Positions 25,967-35,475 of a stretch of DNA of 64,000 bases are shown here, piece after piece; position 1 is the stretch's first letter; every line of letters begins with the position of its first letter. A model generated the notes under the pieces. It saw only the letters and a list, made by a program, of their open reading frames with translations, had not been told where the DNA came from and ran no database searches. This DNA comes from Sphingobium sp. Cam5-1 (GTDB lineage Bacteria; Pseudomonadota; Alphaproteobacteria; Sphingomonadales; Sphingomonadaceae): positions 62,001 through 126,000 of the forward strand of contig NZ_CP065139.1 in the NCBI RefSeq assembly GCF_015693305.1, in the 5' to 3' direction. A program made the position numbers and the translations under genes.

Positions 25967-27880
25967 ATGACCGACATTCTCGACGAACCTATTTACAAGA
26001 CCGACGCCCTCATTGCCGAGGATATCGACGAATATCTGAAGGTGCATGAGCACAAGACGATGCTGCGCTTCATCACCTGCGGGTCGGTGGACGATGGCAA
26101 GTCGACCCTGATTGGCCGCCTGCTTTATGACAGCAAGATGATCTTCGAAGATCAGCTCGCCGCGCTGGAGGCGGACTCCAAAAAGGTCGGCACGCAGGGC
26201 CAGGAAATCGACTTCGCCCTGCTGGTCGATGGTCTCGCCGCCGAGCGCGAGCAGGGCATCACGATCGACGTCGCCTATCGCTTCTTCGGGACCGAAAAGC
26301 GCAAGTTCATTGTCGCCGACACGCCAGGCCACGAACAATATACGCGCAACATGGTGACCGGCGCATCGACCGCCGACCTCGCCGTCATCCTTATCGACGC
26401 GCGCAAGGGCGTGCTGACCCAGACGAAGCGGCACAGCTATCTGGCGCACCTGATCGGCATCAAGAACATCGTTCTAGCGGTGAACAAGATGGACTTGGTC
26501 GATTATGACCAGGCGATCTATGACAGCATCGTCAAGGACTATACCGAATTCGCGCGCTCGATCGGCATTCAGCATTTCGTGCCGATGCCGATTTCCGGCT
26601 TCAAGGGCGACAATATCACTGGCCCTTCGGACAACACGCCCTGGTACAAGGGCCCGGCCTTGATCGAGCATCTGGAAACCGTCGAAGTCAACAGCGCGAC
26701 CGACGCGGAAAAGCCGTTCCGCATGCCGGTGCAATGGGTTAACCGCCCGAACCTCGATTTCCGGGGGTTTTCCGGCCTGATCGCCACCGGAACCGTGAAG
26801 CCGGGTGATGCGATCCGCGTGCTGCCTTCGGGCAAGACCAGCACGGTTACCCGGATCGTGACGCTGGACGGCGACCTTGAAGAAGCGGTGGCGGGTCAGT
26901 CGGTGACGATCTGCTTCGCTGACGAAATCGACTGCTCGCGCGGCGACGTCATCGCGCTGGCCGACAATCCTCCACAGGCGGCCGACCAGTTCGAAGCGAC
27001 CATCGTATGGATGGCGGACGAGGAAATGCTGCCGGGCCGTCCTTATTGGCTGAAGATCGGGACGCAGACCGTTACCGCGACGGTTCAGCATCCGAAATAT
27101 CAGGTGAACGTCAACACGATGGAGCATCTGGCGGCCAAGACGCTGGACCTCAACGCCATCGGTGTTGCGAACCTGTCCACCGACAAGCAGATCGTGTTCG
27201 AGCCCTATGAGCAGAACCGGGCGCTGGGCGGCTTTATCCTGATCGACAAGATCACGAACGCCACAGTGGCGGCGGGCATGTTGCACTTCTCGCTGCGGCG
27301 GGCGCAGAATGTCCACTGGCAGGCGACCGATGTCACCCGCGAGTTCCATGCGGGCCTCAAGAACCAGAAGCCGGCCGTGCTGTGGTTCACCGGGCTTTCT
27401 GGCGCAGGCAAGTCGACCATCGCCAATCTGGTGGAAAAGAGACTGGCGCGGATGAACCGGCACACCTTCCTGCTGGATGGCGACAATGTGCGCCATGGCC
27501 TGAACAAGGATTTGGGCTTCACCGACGCCGACCGCGTGGAGAATATCCGCCGCGTGGGCGAGGTCGCCAAGCTGATGACCGACGCGGGCCTGATCGTGAT
27601 CACCGCCTTCATCTCGCCTTTCCGGTCGGAGCGCGAAATGGTGCGGCAGATGATGCAGCCGGGCGAGTTCATTGAGGTGCACATCGACACGCCGCTTGCT
27701 GAAGCAGAAGCGCGGGACGTCAAGGGTCTCTACAAGAAGGCGCGTGCCGGGGATCTCAAGAACTTCACCGGCATAGACAGCCCCTATGAGCCTCCAGAGG
27801 ACCCGGAAATCCGCATCGACACCACGGCGATGACTGCCGAGGAAGCCGCTGACGCCATCGTCGCCAGGCTGATCCCATGA
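25967..27880 (+). CDS. cysNC: Bifunctional sulfate adenylyltransferase subunit 1 / adenylylsulfate kinase
   Basis: A 637-residue fusion. Residues about 1-430 are the CysN GTPase: [17 protein letters not shown] (P-loop), [17 protein letters not shown] and AVNKMDLVD. From about residue 440 it is Cys[21 protein letters not shown] (P-loop), [15 protein letters not shown], and [12 protein letters not shown]. The first activity drives APS formation with CysD; the second phosphorylates APS to PAPS. ATG 25967 gives the normal CysN N-terminus. The stop overlaps the cysQ start (ATGA), indicating coupled translation. Confidence 0.97.
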   Translation: MTDILDEPIYKTDALIAEDIDEYLKVHEHKTMLRFITCGSVDDGKSTLIGRLLYDSKMIFEDQLAALEADSKKVGTQGQEIDFALLVDGLAAEREQGITIDVAYRFFGTEKRKFIVADTPGHEQYTRNMVTGASTADLAVILIDARKGVLTQTKRHSYLAHLIGIKNIVLAVNKMDLVDYDQAIYDSIVKDYTEFARSIGIQHFVPMPISGFKGDNITGPSDNTPWYKGPALIEHLETVEVNSATDAEKPFRMPVQWVNRPNLDFRGFSGLIATGTVKPGDAIRVLPSGKTSTVTRIVTLDGDLEEAVAGQSVTICFADEIDCSRGDVIALADNPPQAADQFEATIVWMADEEMLPGRPYWLKIGTQTVTATVQHPKYQVNVNTMEHLAAKTLDLNAIGVANLSTDKQIVFEPYEQNRALGGFILIDKITNATVAAGMLHFSLRRAQNVHWQATDVTREFHAGLKNQKPAVLWFTGLSGAGKSTIANLVEKRLARMNRHTFLLDGDNVRHGLNKDLGFTDADRVENIRRVGEVAKLMTDAGLIVITAFISPFRSEREMVRQMMQPGEFIEVHIDTPLAEAEARDVKGLYKKARAGDLKNFTGIDSPYEPPEDPEIRIDTTAMTAEEAADAIVARLIP

Positions 27881-28650
27881 GCGGCGGCATGAGCGACGCC
27901 GACCTCGCGGCGCATCTTGCCGAAACCGCTGGACGCATCCTGCTTGAAGTGCGCGCCAGCGGCATGTTCAGCGCCAAGGCGCTGGGCAAGGCGGGCGATC
28001 AAACGGCCAACCAGTTCCTTGTTCACGCCTTGCGTGAACAACGGGGCGAGGACGGGTTGCTGTCTGAGGAAGAGAAGGACAATGCCGAGCGGCTGAGCCA
28101 AAGCCGCGTCTGGATCGTGGATCCTGTCGATGGCACCCGGGAATATGGCGAGGAGCGATCCGATTGGGCGGTCCATGTCGGTCTGACGATCGATGGGCAG
28201 CCGGAGATCGGCGCTGTAGCGCTGCCGGGCCTTGACCTGACCGGAACAGGGAAGGGTACAATAGTTCGGTCGGATCAGCCGCAGCCGATCCCGCCTGCAC
28301 CCGAAAAGCTGCGCATGGTAGTCAGCCGCACCCGCCCGGCCGCCGAAGCTGTCGCGGTCGCGGAAAAGCTGGGTGCCGAGCTTGTTCCGATGGGCTCGGC
28401 CGGCGCCAAGGCGATGGCGGTGATATTGGGGCAGGCAGACATTTACCTGCATTCCGGCGGCCAATATGAATGGGACAGTATGGCACCTGTCGCCGTGGCG
28501 AAGGCGCACGGCCTGCACTGCTCGCGAATTGATGGCAGCCCTCTGATCTACAATCAGGCAAATGTGTATCTGCCTGACCTGCTCATTTGCCGAAAGGAAC
28601 ATGCTCAGCAGTTATTGGCCCTTATCAGCGAAGTTCAGGTCAGCGCCTGA
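27877..28650 (+). CDS. cysQ: 3'(2'),5'-bisphosphate nucleotidase
   Basis: A 257-residue inositol-monophosphatase-fold enzyme. The metal-binding motif [20 protein letters not shown] is clear, as is the late [19 protein letters not shown]. It hydrolyses PAP to AMP, removing the by-product of PAPS reduction. The start overlaps the cysNC stop by ATGA. The DNA ends in a strong hairpin at 28691-28725. Confidence 0.93.
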   Translation: MSGGMSDADLAAHLAETAGRILLEVRASGMFSAKALGKAGDQTANQFLVHALREQRGEDGLLSEEEKDNAERLSQSRVWIVDPVDGTREYGEERSDWAVHVGLTIDGQPEIGAVALPGLDLTGTGKGTIVRSDQPQPIPPAPEKLRMVVSRTRPAAEAVAVAEKLGAELVPMGSAGAKAMAVILGQADIYLHSGGQYEWDSMAPVAVAKAHGLHCSRIDGSPLIYNQANVYLPDLLICRKEHAQQLLALISEVQVSA

Positions 28651-28690
28651 TAATCAAAGCTGAGGACTGCCAATGCCTGTTGCGTGAGGA

Positions 28691-28725
28691 TCGAGCCATG
28701 CCGCGCAGCACGCGGCGTGGCTCGA
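28691..28725. terminator. Bidirectional hairpin between cysQ and the efflux operon
   Basis: TCGAGCCATGCCGCG (28691-28705) pairs with CGCGGCGTGGCTCGA (28711-28725) over 15 bp with one G-T wobble and a five-base loop. Convergent genes flank it. Confidence 0.75.
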
Positions 28726-28842
28726 AGCTCGTTTCGTCAAAGAAAACTGCTCGGAAACTGTCGCGCCCAAAGTCAGTTCGCCCGGCTTGACCGAACTTGG
28801 TGGAGAGGGAGGTTGCGGCGCTCCAGCCAATACGAGTAACAC

Positions 28843-30207
28843 CTAAAAATCAGAGCCGATTGCGCGATAAAGAGAAATACGGTTTAGCAACAGTTCAAGG
28901 TCCGTCGCGATCGCGCTTCGTCGGGCGGAATAGAGCGAGCGCTGGTTCACGAGTGTGGACAGGAACGGATCAATTCCCGCGCGATAACGCTGTTGGGACA
29001 AGGCGTAGGCATTCTCATTCGATGCGACGAGAGCTCGCTGAGCCTGCTGCTGTTCGCCTATGGTGCCTGCGCGTGCCAAGGCATCGGCGACTTCACGAAA
29101 GGCGCTTTGGATGGCGTTCTCATAGCTGGCTAGAGCAGCCTGTTGCTGCGCCTTGCTATATTCGACATTGCCTTTGATTCCGCCGCCGAAAATGGGAAGG
29201 CTCGCCGATGGCGCAGCCGTCCAACTGAATGCGCCGCCCGTGAAAAGCGACGACAGTGCTGAACTGGCGACACCGATCGCTGACGTCAGGCTGATCTTCG
29301 GGAACATCGCAGCCCTTGCGGCGCCGATATTCGCATTTGCAGCCTGTAAACGGTGTTCGGCCTGCAGCACATCTGGCCGCTGGAGCAGGACATCTGATGA
29401 AATCCCGGCAGGGACTTGGGTAGTCGTGCTGATCAGCGCGGAGAGCGACAGCGGGAGTAGAGCTTCTTCTACCGGCGCTCCGGCGAGCAGATCCAGCGCG
29501 TTGCGATCTTGCGCCGCCTGCGTGACCGAGGCCGCGACATCGGAGCGCGCTTGTTCGACGATCGTTTCCGCCTGATGGACGTCAAGCTTGCCGGAAAGGC
29601 CGACGCCGTTGAGCGATCGTGTAAGCGCGAGCGTGCGTTCGGCGCTGCTGAGCGTATCACGAGCTACGGTGAGCAATTGCTGGTCCGCAGCAAGCGTTGC
29701 ATAGGCGCTGGCCGTTTCCGCGACGAGCGCGATGCGCGCGGCGCGCGAGCCCTCCTGGCTCGCGAAATAGGATTGAAGGGCGGATTCACTCAAGTTGCGC
29801 AGGCGGCCGAACAGATCGATTTCGAACGCGCTAAAACCGATGTCGGCGCTGTAGCTATCCTGACGTTGGTCATTCCGGCGCGTGAGCGTTGCGTTGGCCT
29901 CCGCCGTGACCGTAGGCATCTGCGCGGCCCGCTGAATGCGATATTGGGCGCGCGCCGCTAGAACGTTGGCCAGCGTTACGCGAAGATCGCGATTGTTGAT
30001 TAGCGCCCGATCAATGATGGTCCGCAGCCGTTCGTCGCCGACCAAAGCCGTCCAAGGCAAACCTGCCTTTTCTGTAGGAAGGGCGGCTGAATATGCGGAT
30101 CCATTTGGCCAGGCGGGCGGAACGGGCGCGGTGGGCCGCTCATATGCGGGCGCCAGATTGCAGGCGGTCAGCGTCACGGACAGGCCGAGGGGGAGCAAGC
30201 GCCTCAT
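28843..30207 (-). CDS. RND efflux outer-membrane lipoprotein (OprM/NodT family)
   Basis: A 454-residue protein with a lipoprotein signal (LGLSVTLTACNLAPAYERP, Cys about residue 16). It has two repeats of the TolC-like helical barrel, including WTALVGDERLRTIIDRAL and LLQRPDVLQAEHRLQAANAN, the NodT-family mark. It forms the outer-membrane channel of the pump whose permease gene overlaps it by four bases. Confidence 0.94.
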   Translation of the reverse strand: MRRLLPLGLSVTLTACNLAPAYERPTAPVPPAWPNGSAYSAALPTEKAGLPWTALVGDERLRTIIDRALINNRDLRVTLANVLAARAQYRIQRAAQMPTVTAEANATLTRRNDQRQDSYSADIGFSAFEIDLFGRLRNLSESALQSYFASQEGSRAARIALVAETASAYATLAADQQLLTVARDTLSSAERTLALTRSLNGVGLSGKLDVHQAETIVEQARSDVAASVTQAAQDRNALDLLAGAPVEEALLPLSLSALISTTTQVPAGISSDVLLQRPDVLQAEHRLQAANANIGAARAAMFPKISLTSAIGVASSALSSLFTGGAFSWTAAPSASLPIFGGGIKGNVEYSKAQQQAALASYENAIQSAFREVADALARAGTIGEQQQAQRALVASNENAYALSQQRYRAGIDPFLSTLVNQRSLYSARRSAIATDLELLLNRISLYRAIGSDF

Positions 30208-33200
30208 GCCGGCACCTCCGACCCGGTGACAGATGAATGGTCCTTGCGTCTGAAAAGCCGCATGATCGTGAAGAAGAACAGCGGCACATAAAAGATGGCA
30301 AGCAATGTTCCGGTCAGCATGCCGCCAGCAACCGCCGTGCCGATGGCGATGCGGCTTTGTGCGCCAGCACCATGAGCGAGCGCCAGCGGCATAACGCCCG
30401 CGATGAAGGCGAGCGAGGTCATTATGATCGGTCGGAAACGGAGCTTGGCTGCTTCGATCGCCGCGCTCATCGCGTCCTTGCCATCGCGATAGGCAAACTC
30501 AGCGAATTCAACGATCAGGATTGCGTTCTTGGCCGCCAGTCCCATCGTGGTGAGGAGGCCTACCTGGAAGAATACATTATTCTCCAGCCCGCGCGCCCAC
30601 ACCGCGACGACTGCCCCGATCAGGCCCAGCGGGATTACGAACAATATTGCGAGCGGCACTGACCAGCTTTCATAAAGCGCAGCGAGGCAGAGAAAGACGA
30701 CCAGCACGGAGAGAGAATAAAGCAATGGCGCCTGTCCGCCGGACAATTGTTCCTGGTATGAAAGGCCGCTCCAGGCATAGCTGGTTCCGGTCGGCAATTG
30801 CTGCTGCAAACGCGCTATTTCATCCATGGCCTCTCCCGAACTCGCACCGGGTGCGGCCTGTCCCTGTATTTCATAGGAGGATTGGCCGTTAAAACGGGAC
30901 ACTGTTGTCGGACCCATTTCCCAATGGGTGGTAGCGAAAGCGGAGAATGGAACCATCTCGCCTGTGGCAGCGGAACGCACTTGCCAGTTTTCAATGTCGG
31001 TCGGCAAAGCTCGATAAGGCGCGTCTGCCTGCATAAAGACGCGCTTTACGCGTCCTCGATCAATGAAGTCGTTGATATAGCTACTTCCCCAGGCGGAACT
31101 CAATACATCGTCCACATCATTTTGGGTAAGTCCAAGCACGGCCAGCTTTTCATTATCGATATCGACCTTCAACTGGGGCGTGTCCTCGAGCGTAGCGGCA
31201 CGCACGCCCGCGAGCAGAGGGCTTTGCGAAGCTGCAGCGAGCAGCTGGTTGCGCACGGCCAGGAACTTGTCTCGGCTGAGGCCGCCTGTGTTGAGCAGCT
31301 CGAAGGTAAAGCCGTTCGACTGACCCAGGCCACGGATGGCGGGCGGTGTCATGGCCAGAATTTTCGCATCACGTACGGCTGCGAGCTGCTTTGTAGCTCG
31401 GTTCGCGATCTCGGTTGCGCTGTTCGCCTTACCCTTCCGGTCTTCCCAAGGGTTGAGATTGATGAAGCCTTGCGCGGTATTTTCGCCCTGTCCCGCAAAA
31501 CTGAAACCTTGGGCTATGAATATATTGCCGACGTTATTTCCTTCTTCGCTTTGGAAGTAGTTGCGAACACTCTCGACCACTTGCGCGGTTCGCGTCGACT
31601 TGGCACCAGCGGGAAGGGTCATCTGCACCATGACCTGCCCCTGATCCTCTACGGGGAGGAAGCTGGTCGGCAGACGAACGAAGATCAGCGCAAGGACGCC
31701 CAGTATCAGCAGATAGATTGTCCAGAAGAGGGCGCGCCGATGCATGATTGCCTCAAGCCGCCGCATATAGCCGCCGGTCACGCGCCCAAACCAGCGGTTG
31801 AACCGGCCCGCCCAACCCTGCTGACGGCGCTCCTCACTAGCCGATTTCAATAATGTGGCGCACAGGGCGGGCGAAAGGATGAGTGCAACCACCACGGACA
31901 GAAGCATGGAGGACACAATGGTGATGGAGAACTGCCGGTAAATTACCCCCGTGGAACCACCGAAAAAGGCCATGGGCAGGAGGACGGCCGAAAGGACAAG
32001 CGCTATGCCGATCAGCGCACTGCCTATCTCTTCCATCGATTTGATTGTGGCGTCGCGCGCGTCAAGCCCCTCATCATGCATCAGCCGCTCGACATTCTCG
32101 ACCACTACGATCGCATCATCGACCAGAAGGCCGATGGACAACACCATGCCGAACAGGGTGAGCGTGTTGATGGAATAGCCAAAAAGGGCCAGCACGCCGA
32201 ACGTCCCGAGCAGGACGACCGGCACCGCCACCGCAGGGATCAACGTCGCGCGCCAGCTTTGTAAAAAGACGAACATGACCACGACGACCAGTCCGACAGC
32301 TTCGATAAGTGTCTTGATGACCTCATCCACGGAAAGCCGGATGAAGGGTGTCGTATCGCGCGGGAATGCGATGCTGTACCCATGAGGCAGGTTCGTGGAC
32401 AGCTCGGCGACCTTTGCCTTGACGAGCTCGGCGGTCTTCAGAGCGTCGGCGCCGGGAGCGAGTTGGAGCGCGATGCCCGATCCAGGATGTCCGTTCAGCG
32501 CGGCTGAAAAGGTGTAACTTTCATTCCCAAGTTCGACCCGAGCAACATCGGAGAGGTGAACGACGGATCCATCGCTTTGAGTCTTTACGATGATGTTGCG
32601 AAATTCTTCGGGAGTCTGGAGGCGTGCACGCGCGCGAACGGTGGCATTCAGTTGCTGTCCGGCGGGCGCCGGATCAGCGCCGATCTGACCGGCGGAAACT
32701 TCGACATTCTGGGACCGGATCGCGCTTTCAACGTCCGACGGCATGAGTTTGACCGTCGCGAGCTTGTAAGGATCCAGCCAGATGCGCATCGCATATTGAG
32801 ATCCAAAAATCTGAACATCGCCTATACCTTCCAGGCGGGAGATGGGGTCCTGAAAATTATTGACCAGATAGTCGGAGATATCAGTCTGAGTGGCTCGATC
32901 GGTACGATCGTACAGCGCGACGAGCATCAGGAAGTCAGTCTGCGATTTGGTGACGGTCAGGCCCTGCTGCTGAACTGCGTTCGGCAACCGACTTAACGCT
33001 TGCTGCACTTTATTCTGGACCTGAACCTGCGCGGTGTCGGGATCGGTGCCCTTGTTGAAGGTAGCGGTGATACGCGACTGACCATTGGCGGTGGACGTCG
33101 ATGAGAAATACATCAGGCCATCGATGCCCGTTAGTTCCTGCTCAATGACCTGAGTGACGCTGGTCTCCACAGTATCAGCCGAGGCGCCAGGATAACTCGC

Positions 33201-33341
33201 TCTGATATTGACCGCAGGTGGAGCGATATCGGGATATTGAGCGATAGGCAGCGACAGCATGGCCCCAAGTCCGGCCAGCATGATGCCGATCGCGATCACC
33301 CAGGCGAAAATCGGCCGATAGATGAAAAAGCGGCTGAGCAT
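30204..33341 (-). CDS. RND efflux permease, HAE1/AcrB type
   Basis: A 1045-residue protein of standard AcrB length with 12 membrane segments. The start MLSRFFIYRPIFAWVIAIGI, the region LVDDAIVVVENVERLM with its proton-relay Asp pair, and YPGASADTVETSVTQVIEQE match the hydrophobe/amphiphile exporter group. It exchanges protons for drugs or other hydrophobic compounds taken from the periplasm. It lies in a three-gene operon with the adaptor (9 bp upstream) and outer-membrane channel (overlap of four bases). Confidence 0.96.
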   Translation of the reverse strand: MLSRFFIYRPIFAWVIAIGIMLAGLGAMLSLPIAQYPDIAPPAVNIRASYPGASADTVETSVTQVIEQELTGIDGLMYFSSTSTANGQSRITATFNKGTDPDTAQVQVQNKVQQALSRLPNAVQQQGLTVTKSQTDFLMLVALYDRTDRATQTDISDYLVNNFQDPISRLEGIGDVQIFGSQYAMRIWLDPYKLATVKLMPSDVESAIRSQNVEVSAGQIGADPAPAGQQLNATVRARARLQTPEEFRNIIVKTQSDGSVVHLSDVARVELGNESYTFSAALNGHPGSGIALQLAPGADALKTAELVKAKVAELSTNLPHGYSIAFPRDTTPFIRLSVDEVIKTLIEAVGLVVVVMFVFLQSWRATLIPAVAVPVVLLGTFGVLALFGYSINTLTLFGMVLSIGLLVDDAIVVVENVERLMHDEGLDARDATIKSMEEIGSALIGIALVLSAVLLPMAFFGGSTGVIYRQFSITIVSSMLLSVVVALILSPALCATLLKSASEERRQQGWAGRFNRWFGRVTGGYMRRLEAIMHRRALFWTIYLLILGVLALIFVRLPTSFLPVEDQGQVMVQMTLPAGAKSTRTAQVVESVRNYFQSEEGNNVGNIFIAQGFSFAGQGENTAQGFINLNPWEDRKGKANSATEIANRATKQLAAVRDAKILAMTPPAIRGLGQSNGFTFELLNTGGLSRDKFLAVRNQLLAAASQSPLLAGVRAATLEDTPQLKVDIDNEKLAVLGLTQNDVDDVLSSAWGSSYINDFIDRGRVKRVFMQADAPYRALPTDIENWQVRSAATGEMVPFSAFATTHWEMGPTTVSRFNGQSSYEIQGQAAPGASSGEAMDEIARLQQQLPTGTSYAWSGLSYQEQLSGGQAPLLYSLSVLVVFLCLAALYESWSVPLAILFVIPLGLIGAVVAVWARGLENNVFFQVGLLTTMGLAAKNAILIVEFAEFAYRDGKDAMSAAIEAAKLRFRPIIMTSLAFIAGVMPLALAHGAGAQSRIAIGTAVAGGMLTGTLLAIFYVPLFFFTIMRLFRRKDHSSVTGSEVPA

Positions 33342-33349
33342 CGGAGGAC

Positions 33350-34489
33350 CTAACTCCCCTGGCCGACGGTTGCGGCGCGGACGGTATCGCCCGGCTTCAC
33401 CTTGTCCGTTCCTTCGACGATCAGCCGATCACCGGACTTGAGGCCTGCTGTCACGAGCCATTTGTCGCCTATCGCCTGTGCCGTAGTGACGGTGCGTTGC
33501 TCCACCTTGTTCGCGCGATTGACGACAAGTGCGGTGGCATTGCCCTTGGGGTCACGGCTGATCCCCTGTTGGGGCGCGAGTATGCCATTGGGGACGACGG
33601 CCTGCGGGGCCACGACGCGCACGAACATGCCGGGGAGGAGGAGACTGTCAGGATTGGGGAAGCGCGCGCGCAGGGTGATGGTGCCGCTATTGGGGTCCAC
33701 GATGGGCTCGGCGAATTCTATGCGGCCTTCAAGCGGATAGTCGCTGCCATCGTCCAGTTTCAGCCGGATGGTGGCACTGGCGGGTAGTGCTTTACCCGCA
33801 GCCAGATTGCGGCGCAGCGCCAGGAGCTGCGCGCTGGACTGGGTAATGTCGACAAAGATCGGGTCAAGCTGCTGGATCGTGGCGAGGGGGGCAGCTTGAC
33901 TGGCTGTGACCAATGCGCCCGGCGTAACTGAGGAACGGCCAATGCGCCCGCTGATCGGTGCCCGGACTTCGGTAAAGCGCAGGTTTATGCTGGCAGTCTG
34001 AAGCGAAGCGCGCGCTTGTTGGATGGCGGCGCTTGCTTGCCGCGAAGCCGCGACCACGTCGTCCCGCTCCTGCGCGCTTACGGCCTCTGTCTGCCCAAGC
34101 GCTTGATAGCGGCGCGCCTTGGCCTGAGCCGCAACCGCCGTCGCCTGCGCATTGGCTAGCGCAGCTTGCGCTTCGTCGCGAGAGGCGCGGTAGAGGGATG
34201 GATCAATCTGATATAATGGCTGGCCCGCATGCACGTAGGAGCCTTCGGTAAAGAGGCGCTTCTGAACGACCCCAGCAACTTGAGGTCGCACCTCAGACAT
34301 CAGCGTCGAAGCGGTACGTCCGGGTAGCTCTGTCGATACGGTAACGTCCTGCGCCTGAAGCGTGACTACGCCCACTTCGACCTGCTTTTTCTCAGGCGGT
34401 TTGCTTTGGCCGCATGCAGTCGCGAGCAAACAAAATGCCGCGCCTAATTGAGCGTAGCGGGACGTGGAGAGTGCAGAGCGCAGCGGCAT
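33350..34489 (-). CDS. RND efflux periplasmic adaptor lipoprotein
   Basis: A 379-residue membrane-fusion protein. The likely start at 34489 gives MPLRSALSTSRYAQLGAAFC, with lipobox LLATAC a few residues on. Then follow RPQVAGVVQKRLFTEGSYVH (lipoyl half-motif), an alpha-helical hairpin rich in Ala/Gln, VRAPISGRIGRSSVTPGALV (second half) and a beta-barrel. The frame runs 56 codons further upstream, but that part covers a strong hairpin and has no signal peptide. It links permease and channel. It is divergent from the two-component system at 34741. Confidence 0.9.
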   Translation of the reverse strand: MPLRSALSTSRYAQLGAAFCLLATACGQSKPPEKKQVEVGVVTLQAQDVTVSTELPGRTASTLMSEVRPQVAGVVQKRLFTEGSYVHAGQPLYQIDPSLYRASRDEAQAALANAQATAVAAQAKARRYQALGQTEAVSAQERDDVVAASRQASAAIQQARASLQTASINLRFTEVRAPISGRIGRSSVTPGALVTASQAAPLATIQQLDPIFVDITQSSAQLLALRRNLAAGKALPASATIRLKLDDGSDYPLEGRIEFAEPIVDPNSGTITLRARFPNPDSLLLPGMFVRVVAPQAVVPNGILAPQQGISRDPKGNATALVVNRANKVEQRTVTTAQAIGDKWLVTAGLKSGDRLIVEGTDKVKPGDTVRAATVGQGS

Positions 34490-34530
34490 GGCGGCAGGTG
34501 ATCCAGTGGCGGGGTTCAGCAGAGCGGAAA

Positions 34531-34569
34531 CTTCACCCGGCGCAGGGGGAGGGGGAGCGCCGGGTGAAG
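34531..34569 (-). promoter_or_regulatory. Perfect 13-bp hairpin with G-rich loop in the efflux leader
   Basis: CTTCACCCGGCGC (34531-34543) and GCGCCGGGTGAAG (34557-34569) enclose AGGGGGAGGGGGA. It lies 41 bp before the adaptor start, inside the expected 5' leader. It may be a regulator site or RNA control element. Confidence 0.45.
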
Positions 34570-34661
34570 GACGGGCCAGCTGGCTGGCAGGCTCCGACGC
34601 CCCCCTATTCGCGTGTTGGCAGGGGTTTGAAAAGGCCGAACATGTGCCATTGTGCATCGCA

Positions 34662-34691
34662 ATATGTCAGAATGTATCGGCGCGTATCAGA
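34662..34691 (+). promoter_or_regulatory. Three tandem 10-bp repeats, candidate response-regulator site
   Basis: ATATGTCAGA, ATGTATCGGC and GCGTATCAGA are contiguous and share nnnTnTCnGn. Ten-base tandem repeats between divergent promoters are typical of OmpR/PhoB-type binding sites. The site lies between the efflux operon (-) and its neighbouring response regulator (+). Confidence 0.5.
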
Positions 34692-34740
34692 GGCTCTGAG
34701 GAAGGCAGACTTTTAATGCTGAACGCCGTAAAAGGAGGCG

Positions 34741-35475
34741 ATGCCTGACCAGATGAACAGCCGCCAAGCACGCCTGATCGTAGTCGATGATGACCCCGAT
34801 ATTCGGGACCTGATTGTTCAGCAGCTGCGGCAGGAACATTATGAGGTGATAGCCGCGGGCAGCTTGGGAGAGCTTTATCAGGCCCTTTCGGTGCATCCGG
34901 CCGACCTCATCGTGCTTGACCTCAACCTCCCGGACGGTGACGGGCTCACCCTGTGCCGGGAGTTGCGGGCCGAAGGAAATGACGTCCCCATCATCATGGT
35001 ATCCGCCAGAGGCAGTGCGATCGACCGGGTGCTCGGGTTGGAACTGGGAGCGGATGATTATCTCACAAAGCCGTTCGAGCCACGCGAATTGCTCGTTCGC
35101 ATACGCAACCTGCTACGCCGATCCCATGCTGACGAACCCGACCGGCAGCGCGACAAAGGCGTGCGTGTCGCCAGGCTCGGTCCCTGGCGCCTCGATCTCT
35201 TCCAGCGCAGGCTGATCGCTGAAGACGGGCGACTGGTGATGCTTTCGTCAGCGGAGTTCCGCCTGCTGTCCCGGTTTATCGATGAGCCCAATGTGGTCCT
35301 CTCACGGGAAAACCTTGTGCCTGAACGTCGAGCGACTGCTGCGTTCGACCGCTCGACCGATCTACAGGTAAGCCGATTGAGGCAGAAACTGGCGACCATG
35401 CCGGGGGGTGAGGAACTCATTCTGACGGTGCGGGGCGAAGGGTATGTACTCGCCAGTCCGGTGTCCTACGAATGA
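34741..35475 (+). CDS. OmpR-family response regulator
   Basis: A 244-residue protein: receiver domain (RLIVVDDDPDIRDLIVQQLR, phosphoacceptor D60 in LIVLDLNLPDGDG, and KPFEP with the conserved Lys), then a winged-helix DNA-binding domain ending in LILTVRGEGYVLASP. The kinase gene follows with an ATGA overlap. GGAGG sits only two bases before ATG 34741, so ATG 34753 is an alternative start. Context suggests control of the divergent RND efflux operon. Confidence 0.93.
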   Translation: MPDQMNSRQARLIVVDDDPDIRDLIVQQLRQEHYEVIAAGSLGELYQALSVHPADLIVLDLNLPDGDGLTLCRELRAEGNDVPIIMVSARGSAIDRVLGLELGADDYLTKPFEPRELLVRIRNLLRRSHADEPDRQRDKGVRVARLGPWRLDLFQRRLIAEDGRLVMLSSAEFRLLSRFIDEPNVVLSRENLVPERRATAAFDRSTDLQVSRLRQKLATMPGGEELILTVRGEGYVLASPVSYE

